The notes beneath the pieces were generated by a model. That model was not told the DNA's origin. It saw only the letters and a program-made list of their open reading frames with translations, and made no database searches. The position numbers and the translations under genes are program-made. Below, one piece after another: positions 1-8,105 of a stretch of 8,424 nucleotides of DNA (within the stretch, counting starts at the first letter, position 1; each line of letters begins with the position of its first letter). This DNA is from Anaerovibrio sp. (GTDB lineage Bacteria; Bacillota; Negativicutes; Selenomonadales; Selenomonadaceae). The DNA lies in NCBI GenBank assembly GCA_016302095.1, contig JAEDOE010000039.1, positions 1 through 8,424 of the forward strand. The letters are read 5' to 3'.

Positions 1-840
1 CGCCGCCTGAAGCACAAGACCCAGGTATTCATCATCTCCGGTGACCACTATCGGACCCGCATGACACATAGCCTTGAGGTATCACAGATTGGCAGGACCA
101 TAGCCAGGAGCCTCCGGCTGAATGAGGATTTGACAGAGGCCATAGCCATGGGGCATGATGTGGGGCATACACCCTTCGGTCATTCCGGGGAAGCGGCATT
201 GAACAGGCTGACGGGGCATTTTGCCCACAATGAGCAGAGCCTGCGCGTTTTGCAGGAGCTGGAGAAGGGAGGCAGGGGGCTGAACCTGACACGGGAGGTG
301 CAGGACGGCATCCTGCATCACAGCGGCAGTGTCATGCCTTTTACCCTGGAGGGGCGCATCGTGCACTGGGCGGACAGGATTGCCTACCTGTGCCATGACT
401 TTGATGACAGCATGCGTGCCAATATCCTGACGGCAGATGATTTGCCGGAGGTGGTGCAGCAGCGTATCGGCACAGTGACCTCCCACATGATTACGGCAAT
501 GGTTTCCGATGTGATCTGCAACTCGGAAAAGGCAGGAGATATTGTTTTTTCAGAACCCATGGGGGAAGCGATGGCTGTTTTCAGGGAATTCATGTTTAGA
601 AATATTTATCATTCGGAGCTGCTGGAACAGGAGCGCAGGCAGGGCATATTTGTGCTGGAGCAGCTATACGATTTTTTCATGAAAAACAGTGATAGGCTGC
701 CGGAGGAATTTCGGCAGCGTCAGCAGGAATGCAGCCTGCAGCAGACGGTGGTGGATTATGTGGCAGGTCTGACGGACAGCTATGCAGTCCAGCTTTTCAA
801 TGATATATTTATGCCGCCGGTAGGGGTAATGGTACGCTGA
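1..840 (+). CDS. dgt: dGTPase-like HD-domain deoxynucleotide triphosphohydrolase, 5' end missing
   Basis: The reading frame is open from base 1 and stops with TGA at 838-840, giving the last 279 residues. The N-terminus lies outside the window; the ATG at 61 is an internal Met, because the upstream codons (RRLKHKTQVF...) already match the family's conserved start of the HD region. Dgt-family enzymes hydrolyse dGTP, or other dNTPs, to the nucleoside and tripolyphosphate in the cytoplasm. Counting from base 1, the metal-binding HD set is visible: His23 in the RTRMTHSLEV segment, His52-Asp53 in GHDVGHTPFGH, and Asp125 in the WADRIAYLCHDFDD segment. The C-terminal third is helical with no recognised extra domain. 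Whether the substrate is dGTP or other dNTPs cannot be told from sequence; many Firmicutes members are annotated only as dGTPase-like. Arginine codons are mixed (3 of 23 are CGT), as for a modestly expressed gene. mfd follows after 70 bases in the same direction. Confidence 0.93.
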   Translation, partial: RRLKHKTQVFIISGDHYRTRMTHSLEVSQIGRTIARSLRLNEDLTEAIAMGHDVGHTPFGHSGEAALNRLTGHFAHNEQSLRVLQELEKGGRGLNLTREVQDGILHHSGSVMPFTLEGRIVHWADRIAYLCHDFDDSMRANILTADDLPEVVQQRIGTVTSHMITAMVSDVICNSEKAGDIVFSEPMGEAMAVFREFMFRNIYHSELLEQERRQGIFVLEQLYDFFMKNSDRLPEEFRQRQQECSLQQTVVDYVAGLTDSYAVQLFNDIFMPPVGVMVR

Positions 841-862
841 TGACGAAGCGGTTATTTTTTGC

Positions 863-886
863 AAGTACAATAATAAGTACAATAAA
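863..886. repeat. 12-bp tandem repeat in the dgt-mfd gap
   Basis: AAGTACAATAAT at 863-874 is followed immediately by AAGTACAATAAA at 875-886, so 11 of 12 positions are identical. Each unit contains TACAAT, which matches five of six bases of a sigma-A -10 hexamer. No good -35 is found 16-18 bases upstream of either copy. The repeat could be a regulator half-site pair, duplicated -10-like sequence, or simple slippage. Confidence 0.7.
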
Positions 887-895
887 ACGGAGTTT

Positions 896-905
896 GGATG
901 GTGAT
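896..905 (+). promoter_or_regulatory. Ribosome binding site of mfd (imperfect)
   Basis: GGATGGTGAT resembles the extended Shine-Dalgarno complement GGAGGTGATC with one inserted base. It sits 5 bases before the ATG at 911 and 2 bases before an in-frame GTG at 908; measured from the GG core, the distances are about 9 and 6. The adjacent GTG-ATG pair leaves the start ambiguous by one codon. Confidence 0.55.
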
Positions 906-910
906 ATGTG

Positions 911-3900
911 ATGCAGGCGTTGCTGAATGCCATGCTGCAGGATAGTGCAATCCGGGAAATGGCAGGACAGTTCAAGAAAAAGCAGGGGCAGGCATTTGTC
1001 TACGGGCTGGCAGGTACCCAGAAGCACAGTGCTTTTGCGGCATGCTATCTGCAAAATACGGTGGTGATTATTACCAGCGGCAGCCAGGAGCTGAGCGGCT
1101 GGCGGGAGGATTTGCAGTGCCTGCTGCCTGATACAGAGGTGGCGGAGCTGCCGGTGCTGGACATGGCGGAGTTTAATGCTGCCGCCAAAGGTCTTCACAG
1201 GCTGGCAAGGCGCATGGAGGTGCTGGGCAGGCTGCTGAAGGGAGACAGGCTGGTGGTGCTGGCAACAGTGGAGGCCGCCATGCAGAAGGGCATCAGCCCG
1301 GATGCCTACCGTGAGCTCAGCCTGGTGCTGGAGCCCGGCATGGCATTTGGCAGGGAAAAGCTTTTGCAGCAGCTGGTAAAGCTTGGCTATGAGCGCAGCG
1401 ACCAGGTGGAGATGGCGGGGGATTTCAGCGTCAGGGGCGGTATCGTGGATGTATTCCCCCTGAACAGCCCTCATCCCTGCCGCATCGAGTTTTTTGACGA
1501 GGAGATAGATTCCATCCGCAGCTTTCATATTGTTACCCAGCTATCCGTGGAAAAGCTGGATATAGTGGAAATCCTGCCCTTTGGCGGCGTGGCGGAAAAG
1601 CAGAGAAAATCCTGCTTTACGGATTTTTTGCCAGCAGATGGCACTGTCATTATCGATGAGCCGTTGAAGTCCAGGGAGGAGAGCATCAAGCTTCTCAAGG
1701 AAAATCCCGATATCCGCAGCCGCATGTTCAACTGGGAGGAGCTTAACCAGCAGGTAGAGGGCAGAAATGTCATCCTGCTGGCTCTTATGCTGCACAATCT
1801 TCATAACGCTGCCCTGGACAGGATTATCAGCGTCAAGGTCAACGGTGTCACATCCTATCAGAAGCAGATGGATATGGTGGTTTCAGATGCCCAGGACTGG
1901 CTGTCGGCAGGGAACGGCATGCTGATTACCCTGGGGGATATGATAAAATCAGCTTCCTTGAAGGAGCTTTTCGGCAGGCACCGGCTGGCGGCGGTAGAAA
2001 CTAATTCTGAGGAGCAGGTAAAGCCGGGGCGCATCAACCTGGTGCAGGGGGCGCTTTTGAACGGCTTTGAGCTGCCGGGGGCAGGGCTGGTGCTGGTGAC
2101 GGAAAAGGATATTTTCGGCAGGCAGAAAAAAAAGCTCAGCCGGGTCAGCAGCGAGGAGCGCATCAGCAGCTTCCGGGAAATCAACGTAGGTGACTACGTG
2201 GTGCATACCCAGCACGGCATCGGCAAGTACATGGGCGTGGAAACCGTGGAGATAGAGGGCATACGCCGTGATTATCTCCGCATCCAGTATGGCGGTGATG
2301 ACAAGCTGTTCGTGCCTACAGACCAGGTGGGCATGCTGCAGAAATACATCGGTTCCGAGGGGGAAATTCCCCGGCTCCACCGCATGGGCAGCACCGCCTG
2401 GGCAAAGGCCAAGGCCAAGGCGAAATCAGCCGTGGAGGATATTGCCCAGGATTTAATCAGGCTGTACGCCCAGCGGAAGAAAACCCAGGGATTTGCCTTC
2501 GGGCCTGATACCGTGTGGCAGAATGAGTTTGAGGACGCATTTCCCTTTGAGGAAACCCCTGACCAGCTGGCTGCCATCAATGATGTTAAGCGGGATATGG
2601 AGAGACAGCAGCCTATGGACAGGCTGCTCTGCGGTGATGTGGGCTTCGGCAAGACGGAGGTTGCCATTCGGGCAGCCTTCAAGGCGGTCATGGGAGGCAA
2701 GCAGGTGGCAGTGCTGGTGCCTACCACCGTACTGGCACAGCAGCATTATCAGACCTTTGAGGAAAGATTCAGAAATTTCGGTCCTACGGTGGATGTACTC
2801 AACCGCTTCCGCAGCGCCAAGGAGCAGAAGGCAATTCTGGAGAGAACGCGGGAAGGCAGGGTGGATATCCTCATCGGCACCCATGCCCTGCTGAACCAGA
2901 AAAAGGTGCAGTTCAAGGATTTGGGGCTTTTGATTGTAGATGAGGAACAGCGTTTCGGCGTCAAGCAGAAGGAAAAAATCAAGAGCCTTGCCGTCGGCAT
3001 AGATGTGCTCACCCTCAGTGCCACTCCGATACCCCGTACCCTGCACATGTCCCTGGCAGGGGCGAGGGATATGAGCATTATCAGCTCGCCGCCTCAGGAA
3101 CGCTTCCCGGTGCAGACCTACGTTGTGGAAAACAGCAACAGCATCATCAGGAACGCCATCCACAGGGAGCTGAAGCGGGGCGGACAGGTTTATTTTGTCT
3201 ACAACAGGGTGGAAACCATTGAGCAGATGAAGCTGAAGCTGGAGGAAATCGTGCCGGATGCAGTGATTCAGATTGCCCACGGCCAGATGCCGGAGGCACA
3301 GCTGGAGCGTGTCATGGTGGAGTTCTACGAGGGCAAGTACGATATTCTGCTGGCTACCAGCATTATCGAAAGCGGGCTGGATATTGCCAACGCCAACACG
3401 ATTATTGTTTATGATGCGGATAGATTTGGCCTGGCGCAGCTCTACCAGATGCGGGGCAGGGTGGGGCGTTCCAATCACCTTGCCTATGCCTACCTGCTGT
3501 ATCAGCAGAACAAGGTCCTCAGTGAGGTGGCAGAAAAGCGGCTGCAGGCCATCAAGGAATTTGCAGAGCTGGGGGCAGGCTTCAAGATTGCTATGCGTGA
3601 CCTGGAAATCCGAGGAGCCGGTGACCTTCTGGGTGCCCAGCAGCACGGGCACATTGCCAGCGTGGGCTTTGAGATGTACTGCCGCCTTCTGGATGAGGCC
3701 ATGCAGCAGATCAAGACCGGCAAGCCGGTGGAGATTATCCCTGAGCCGTTGATAGAAATCCCGGTGGAGGCATATCTGGATGGCGGCTATATCGGGGATG
3801 CCATGCACAAGATTGAGATTTATCAGAAGATTGCCGCTGTCAGGGACAATGACCAGCTGGAGGCTGTTTTCGGGGAGCTGACGGACCGCTTCGGGGAGCC

Positions 3901-4180
3901 GCCGCTGCAGGTGCTGAACCTTCTGGATGTGGCGAAGGTGAGAAACTACGCCCGTCAGATAGGCATTGAGAAGATTGTCCAGACGCCGATGTTTTTGGAG
4001 ATTTATTTCCGGGATACGCCGAATATCCGCCCTGAGGGCATGCTGGCGGTCTCCCAGGAGCTGAAATCCGCCCTGAAGGTGCTGAAGGAGCGGAATCTGA
4101 TGCGGATAGCCCTGAGGGCCCTGGCGCGGAAAAGGGTGCTGGACTTCGTGCTGGATATTGTGGAAAAGCTGGCGGCATAA
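911..4180 (+). CDS. mfd: Transcription-repair coupling factor Mfd (ATP-dependent DNA translocase)
   Basis: Mfd removes RNA polymerase stalled at DNA lesions and recruits UvrA for nucleotide excision repair. The 1089-residue protein (ATG at 911; GTG at 908 is an in-frame alternative) shows the whole family layout. Residues 1 to about 300 are the UvrB-like module, with a degenerate nucleotide loop YGLAGTQKH (31-39) and RGGIVDVFP (from 175). The RNA-polymerase interaction domain begins near 424 (VGDYVVHTQHGIGKY). The RecG-like motor has Walker A GDVGFGKT (575-582), DEEQ (677-680), SAT (703-705) and GRVGR (849-853). The C-terminal autoinhibitory domain starts around 940. All motor motifs are intact. 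It is somewhat shorter than my recollection of Bacillus subtilis Mfd (about 1177 residues), mainly in the poorly conserved stretch between the UvrB-like and polymerase-binding parts. It sits between dgt and mazG, both nucleotide-pool enzymes. Identity is very secure; only the start codon is open. Confidence 0.98.
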   Translation: MQALLNAMLQDSAIREMAGQFKKKQGQAFVYGLAGTQKHSAFAACYLQNTVVIITSGSQELSGWREDLQCLLPDTEVAELPVLDMAEFNAAAKGLHRLARRMEVLGRLLKGDRLVVLATVEAAMQKGISPDAYRELSLVLEPGMAFGREKLLQQLVKLGYERSDQVEMAGDFSVRGGIVDVFPLNSPHPCRIEFFDEEIDSIRSFHIVTQLSVEKLDIVEILPFGGVAEKQRKSCFTDFLPADGTVIIDEPLKSREESIKLLKENPDIRSRMFNWEELNQQVEGRNVILLALMLHNLHNAALDRIISVKVNGVTSYQKQMDMVVSDAQDWLSAGNGMLITLGDMIKSASLKELFGRHRLAAVETNSEEQVKPGRINLVQGALLNGFELPGAGLVLVTEKDIFGRQKKKLSRVSSEERISSFREINVGDYVVHTQHGIGKYMGVETVEIEGIRRDYLRIQYGGDDKLFVPTDQVGMLQKYIGSEGEIPRLHRMGSTAWAKAKAKAKSAVEDIAQDLIRLYAQRKKTQGFAFGPDTVWQNEFEDAFPFEETPDQLAAINDVKRDMERQQPMDRLLCGDVGFGKTEVAIRAAFKAVMGGKQVAVLVPTTVLAQQHYQTFEERFRNFGPTVDVLNRFRSAKEQKAILERTREGRVDILIGTHALLNQKKVQFKDLGLLIVDEEQRFGVKQKEKIKSLAVGIDVLTLSATPIPRTLHMSLAGARDMSIISSPPQERFPVQTYVVENSNSIIRNAIHRELKRGGQVYFVYNRVETIEQMKLKLEEIVPDAVIQIAHGQMPEAQLERVMVEFYEGKYDILLATSIIESGLDIANANTIIVYDADRFGLAQLYQMRGRVGRSNHLAYAYLLYQQNKVLSEVAEKRLQAIKEFAELGAGFKIAMRDLEIRGAGDLLGAQQHGHIASVGFEMYCRLLDEAMQQIKTGKPVEIIPEPLIEIPVEAYLDGGYIGDAMHKIEIYQKIAAVRDNDQLEAVFGELTDRFGEPPLQVLNLLDVAKVRNYARQIGIEKIVQTPMFLEIYFRDTPNIRPEGMLAVSQELKSALKVLKERNLMRIALRALARKRVLDFVLDIVEKLAA

Positions 4181-4198
4181 AATGACTGTCGTGGGCGA

Positions 4199-4227
4199 TA
4201 GAGAAGGGATATTGCTGGCGATATAAA
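4199..4227 (+). promoter_or_regulatory. Weak candidate promoter for mazG
   Basis: TAGAGA (4199-4204, 4 of 6 to TTGACA) lies 17 bases before TATAAA (4222-4227, 5 of 6 to TATAAT). The 99-base mfd-mazG gap also has a 9-bp tandem repeat, CGGTGTTAT then CGGTGTTGT (4239-4256), and two copies of GGCGATA (4194-4200 and 4218-4224). No terminator hairpin is seen after mfd, so read-through from mfd is equally possible. Confidence 0.25.
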
Positions 4228-4279
4228 ATGGTATTTGCCGGTGTTATCGGTGTTGTAATAAACGTTTCAGGAGGATTTT

Positions 4280-5758
4280 ATGGGAAGCATAAAGGTTGTA
4301 GGGCTGGGGCCCGGTGATTTTGGCTACATTACAATGGAAAGCTGGGAGCTGATGCAGGGAGCAGAAAATCTCTATCTGCGGACAGCAAAGCATCCTACTG
4401 TGCCCATGCTGGCAGAGCGGGGCATCAGCTTTGCCACCTATGACAGCTTCTATGAGGAAGCGGAGGATTTTGCCCATCTTTATCAGCGGATTGCCGATGA
4501 CCTTATTGCCAAGGCTCAGTCGGGCATGGATATCGTCTATGCCGTGCCCGGGAGTCCTATGGTGGCGGAAAAGACCGTGGTGCTGCTGCGGGAAAAAGTG
4601 GCAGGGCTTGCCGGCAGGGCAGATGCGGTGAAGCTTGACATCCTGCCGGGCATGAGCTTTGTGGAGGTGCTCTACGGCAAGCTGGGCATTGATCCTATTG
4701 ATGGGCTGACGATTATCGACGCGGAGGATTTTGCCAGCCTGCCGGTGGATATGCCTACAGGGCTGGTGGTAACCCAGGTGTACAATCAGCAGATTGCTTC
4801 CGATGCCAAGCTGAGCCTGATGGAGGTGCTGCCGGACGAATACACTGTTACCTACATCCACAAGCTGGGCATGCCGGATGAGAGCATCCGGGAGATTCCC
4901 CTCTACGAGCTGGACAGGCAGCCGGATATTGATTATCTCACCAGCCTCTACATCAGGCCTTATCCCAAAAAGCCGGAGTTTGACCTCACGCCACTGCAGG
5001 ATATTATCAAGACATTGAGGGAGCCGGGGGGCTGCCCTTGGGATATTGCCCAGACTCACGAGAGCATCCGCAGGAACCTCATCGAGGAAACCTATGAGGT
5101 GCTTGAGGCTATCGACCTGGAGGATTATGACCTCTTGTGCGAGGAGCTGGGGGACCTTCTCATGCAGGTGGTCTTCCATGCCCGCATGGCGGAGGAAGCC
5201 GGGGCGTTCTCCATGCAGGATGTGGTGGATGGCGTCACTGAAAAGCTGGTGCGCCGCCATCCCCATGTGTTCGGGGACGTGCAGGCGGCTGATGCCGGTT
5301 CCGCCCTCATCAGCTGGGAGGCTGTGAAGAAAGAGGAGAAGAAGGAGAGAAAATCCCTGCTGGACGGGGTGCCCAAGGATTTACCTGCCCTGATGGCGGC
5401 ACAGAAGCTGCAGGGCAAGGCGGCAAAGGCCGGTTTTGACTGGGATGCGCCGGAGCCTGTCTGGGACAAAATCCACGAGGAGCTGGCGGAGCTGAAGGAA
5501 GCCGTGGCAGAGGGTGATGCCGGGCATATTGCCGAGGAGCTGGGGGATGTGCTTTTTACCATCGTCAACCTGGCACGGTTCCTGAAGGCGGACAGCGAAA
5601 TGGCGCTCCTTGGCTGCAATCAGAAATTCCGCAGCCGGTTTTCCTTCGTGGAGCAGAAGGTCAGGGAGCAGGGGGGCAGCTGGCAGGATTTCACTTTGGC
5701 GCAGCTGGATGAATACTGGAACGAGGCAAAGCGGCAGCAGGGAAAAACGATACAGTAA
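4280..5758 (+). CDS. mazG: Bifunctional tetrapyrrole-methylase-domain / MazG nucleoside triphosphate pyrophosphohydrolase (YabN type)
   Basis: MazG hydrolyses nucleoside triphosphates, including non-canonical ones, to the monophosphate and pyrophosphate, so it sanitises the nucleotide pool. Residues 1 to about 225 form a SAM-dependent tetrapyrrole-methylase fold: KVVGLGPGD at the N-terminus (G8-D13) and VPGSP at 89-93. The MazG part starts at GGCPWD (250-255). It holds two metal-binding sets: EETYE (269-273) with EELGD (288-292), then EELAE (400-404) with EELGD (419-423). Both keep the acidic residues of the EExxE...ExxD signature. The length of 492 residues fits Bacillus YabN. The start is supported by a perfect AGGAGG at 4269-4274, five bases before the ATG. 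In Bacillus the order is mfd-spoVT-yabM-yabN; here spoVT and yabM are absent and mazG follows mfd directly. The methylase domain's own substrate is unknown, and the name mazG describes only the second half. Confidence 0.96.
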   Translation: MGSIKVVGLGPGDFGYITMESWELMQGAENLYLRTAKHPTVPMLAERGISFATYDSFYEEAEDFAHLYQRIADDLIAKAQSGMDIVYAVPGSPMVAEKTVVLLREKVAGLAGRADAVKLDILPGMSFVEVLYGKLGIDPIDGLTIIDAEDFASLPVDMPTGLVVTQVYNQQIASDAKLSLMEVLPDEYTVTYIHKLGMPDESIREIPLYELDRQPDIDYLTSLYIRPYPKKPEFDLTPLQDIIKTLREPGGCPWDIAQTHESIRRNLIEETYEVLEAIDLEDYDLLCEELGDLLMQVVFHARMAEEAGAFSMQDVVDGVTEKLVRRHPHVFGDVQAADAGSALISWEAVKKEEKKERKSLLDGVPKDLPALMAAQKLQGKAAKAGFDWDAPEPVWDKIHEELAELKEAVAEGDAGHIAEELGDVLFTIVNLARFLKADSEMALLGCNQKFRSRFSFVEQKVREQGGSWQDFTLAQLDEYWNEAKRQQGKTIQ

Positions 5759-5814
5759 ATTTTTGCAAAATTTCCTGGAAAATATAAAAAAATAGTGCAA
5801 AATCCCAGTGTTTA

Positions 5815-5823
5815 TGGTATATT
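5815..5823 (+). promoter_or_regulatory. Extended -10 promoter of hup
   Basis: TGGTATATT has the TGn extension plus TATATT (5 of 6 to TATAAT). A -35 is poor: GTGCAA at 5795-5800 matches 3 of 6 at a 17-base spacing, which is usual for extended -10 promoters. Transcription would start near 5830, giving a leader of about 70 bases before the hup start at 5899. Confidence 0.6.
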
Positions 5824-5832
5824 GTAGTCAAT

Positions 5833-5848
5833 CGGCAAGGGGTTGCCG
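5833..5848 (+). other. Stem-loop at the predicted 5' end of hup mRNA
   Basis: CGGCAA-GGGG-TTGCCG is a perfect 6-bp stem with a four-base loop. It begins about three bases after the predicted transcription start and abuts the right arm of the larger inverted repeat at 5849. There is no following T-run, so it is not a terminator. A role in mRNA stability is possible but not shown. Confidence 0.6.
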
Positions 5849-5898
5849 GGGATTTTGCAGAGTATTATTATATTTTTATACTTTGAGGGGGAAATTGC

Positions 5899-6213
5899 AT
5901 GAATAAGGCAGATTTAGTGGCAAAGGTTGCTGAGAAGTCCGGTGTTACCAAGAAGGATGCTGAGAAGGCTGTTGCAGGTATTTTTGCAGCTGTGCAGGAG
6001 GCATTGGCAGCCGGTGACAAGGTTCAGGTGCTGGGCTTTGGTACTTTTGAGGTAAAGGAGCGTGCTGCCCGTACCGGCCGCAATCCGCAGACCGGCGAGG
6101 AGCTGCAGATTGCCGCTTCCAAGAATCCTTCCTTCAAGCCGGGCAAGGCTCTGAAGGAGGCTGTGAATGTAAAGCCTGCCAAGGGCAAGAAAAAGGCAAA
6201 GAGCAAGAAATAA
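5899..6213 (+). CDS. hup: HU-family nucleoid DNA-binding protein with lysine-rich tail
   Basis: HU proteins are small basic dimers that bend and compact DNA. The 104-residue product aligns along its first 90 residues with a standard HU monomer: [20 protein letters not shown] at the N-terminus, the [10 protein letters not shown] segment near 46-55, and the RNPQTG arm at 61-66. Pro63 is the residue that intercalates between base pairs. After residue 90, where ordinary HU ends, there is a 14-residue tail with 8 lysines. The start is supported by GAGGGGGA (5885-5892), seven to eight bases before the ATG. The gene has its own extended -10 promoter at 5815-5823 and a strong terminator at 6233, so it can be a single-gene transcript. 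The codon bias towards GCT, GTT and CGT (2 of 3 Arg) agrees with high expression. The lysine tail is a real extension of the same frame with no frameshift. IHF is less likely, because the protein is most like homodimeric HU. Confidence 0.96.
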   Translation: MNKADLVAKVAEKSGVTKKDAEKAVAGIFAAVQEALAAGDKVQVLGFGTFEVKERAARTGRNPQTGEELQIAASKNPSFKPGKALKEAVNVKPAKGKKKAKSKK

Positions 6214-6232
6214 AAACATCATAATAAAATGT

Positions 6233-6270
6233 AAACAGCCCGGTTTCGCGTGAAACCGGGCTGTTTTATA
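6233..6270 (+). terminator. Intrinsic terminator of hup
   Basis: A perfect 15-bp stem pairs 6233-6247 (AAACAGCCCGGTTTC) with 6252-6266 around the loop GCGT, and the right arm runs into TTTT at 6264-6267 followed by ATA. It begins 20 bases after the hup stop codon. The other strand also ends in a T-rich stretch, so it could work in both directions. Confidence 0.92.
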
Positions 6271-6414
6271 GCCTAGCGTTATGAATTTTGCAGCATGATA
6301 AGATATTTCTTATGTTCTGGCATGGCAACTTCCAGAATAGTGAGTGCTTTTTCAGCCGCGCAATGAGTATTTTTCATTTCAGATAGAAGGCGGCAGATTG
6401 GCACGGAAATTTTG

Positions 6415-6443
6415 TTAAGAAAAAAATAAAAAAATTTTAGAAT
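6415..6443 (+). promoter_or_regulatory. Candidate promoter of glpK
   Basis: TTAAGA (6415-6420, 4 of 6 to TTGACA), a 17-base A-rich spacer and TAGAAT (6438-6443, 5 of 6 to TATAAT) predict a start near 6450 and a leader of about 105 bases. It is the best -10/-35 pair I found in the gap, but AT-rich sequence yields such matches easily. Confidence 0.4.
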
Positions 6444-6472
6444 CAAGCAGGAAAAATCCATGGACATGGCGA

Positions 6473-6536
6473 ATAATAACTTGAAAAGAAGTTGCGGGGG
6501 TCTGAGGGGACCTTCGCTGCTTGACAGCGTTATTAT
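6473..6536 (+). promoter_or_regulatory. Structured glpK leader with competing hairpins
   Basis: The outer arms ATAATAAC (6473-6480) and GTTATTAT (6529-6536) are perfect complements. Inside them, GCGGGGGTC (6494-6502) pairs with GACCTTCGC (6509-6517) using two G-U pairs. An alternative hairpin, CGCTG-CTTGA-CAGCG (6515-6529), shares bases 6515-6517 with the inner stem and base 6529 with the outer stem, so the two foldings exclude each other. The following TTATTAT is a poor terminator tract. No known riboswitch class was recognised. Confidence 0.35.
6522..6535 (+). promoter_or_regulatory. cre-like catabolite-response element before glpK
   Basis: TGACAGCGTTATTA matches 13 of 14 positions of the Bacillus cre consensus TGWNANCGNTNWCA; only position 13 (T for C) differs. 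It lies 21 bases before the glpK start, downstream of the candidate promoter, where CcpA binding would act as a roadblock. Carbon catabolite repression of glycerol genes is known in Firmicutes. That this organism has CcpA is an assumption. Confidence 0.5.
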
Positions 6537-6556
6537 CGTGCAGAGGGGGATTTTGA

Positions 6557-8059
<1,503 letters not shown>

Positions 8060-8105
8060 TCGGGATTGCTTGTTGGAATGTATCTAATGCTAGGAGGGTA
8101 TTGTT

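Larger units (their letters stand above)
5796..5859. repeat. 11-bp perfect inverted repeat flanking the hup promoter
   Basis: TGCAAAATCCC (5796-5806) and its exact reverse complement GGGATTTTGCA (5849-5859) are separated by 42 bases that contain the -10 element. The left arm overlaps the -35 position and the right arm lies in the predicted 5' leader. As DNA it could be a pair of operator sites allowing looping. In read-through transcripts from mazG it could close a long hairpin. A further copy of TGCAAAAT lies at 5764-5771. Confidence 0.75.
6268..6556. other. AT-rich intergenic region between hup and glpK
   Basis: There is no convincing gene in these 289 bases. The first half contains an ATAAGA-TATT-TCTTAT inverted repeat (6298-6313) and a minus-strand open frame of 62 codons (6467 to 6279) without any Shine-Dalgarno sequence. 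The middle (about 6407-6443) is very rich in A and T runs. The last 90 bases are the probable glpK leader, annotated separately. Confidence 0.7.

Noticed and set aside
61..840. A complete dgt gene starting at the ATG at 61
   Set aside because: The frame is open to base 1 and the 20 upstream codons encode conserved dGTPase-family sequence, so the true start is outside the window.
2453..3808. Minus-strand open frame of 451 codons opposite mfd
   Set aside because: It mirrors the conserved Mfd motor domain, has no RBS, and its composition (rich in His, Leu, Gln) is what the reverse complement of GC-biased coding sequence gives.
4244..5266. Minus-strand open frame of 340 codons opposite mazG
   Set aside because: It is a shadow of the conserved methylase/MazG frame and shows no recognisable domain.
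5757..5773. AAATTTTTGCAAAATTT as a terminator of mazG
   Set aside because: The dyad is almost entirely A-T with a GC centre and no loop, so it cannot form a stable terminator hairpin.
5877..5882. TATACT as a second hup -10
   Set aside because: The resulting transcript would begin at or inside the Shine-Dalgarno sequence at 5885-5892, removing it; the -35 match is also poor.
6521..6526. Perfect TTGACA that could be a -35 for glpK
   Set aside because: A -10 would fall at about 6543-6549, which is the G-rich ribosome binding site; no TATAAT-like hexamer is there. The bases are better explained as part of the cre-like site.
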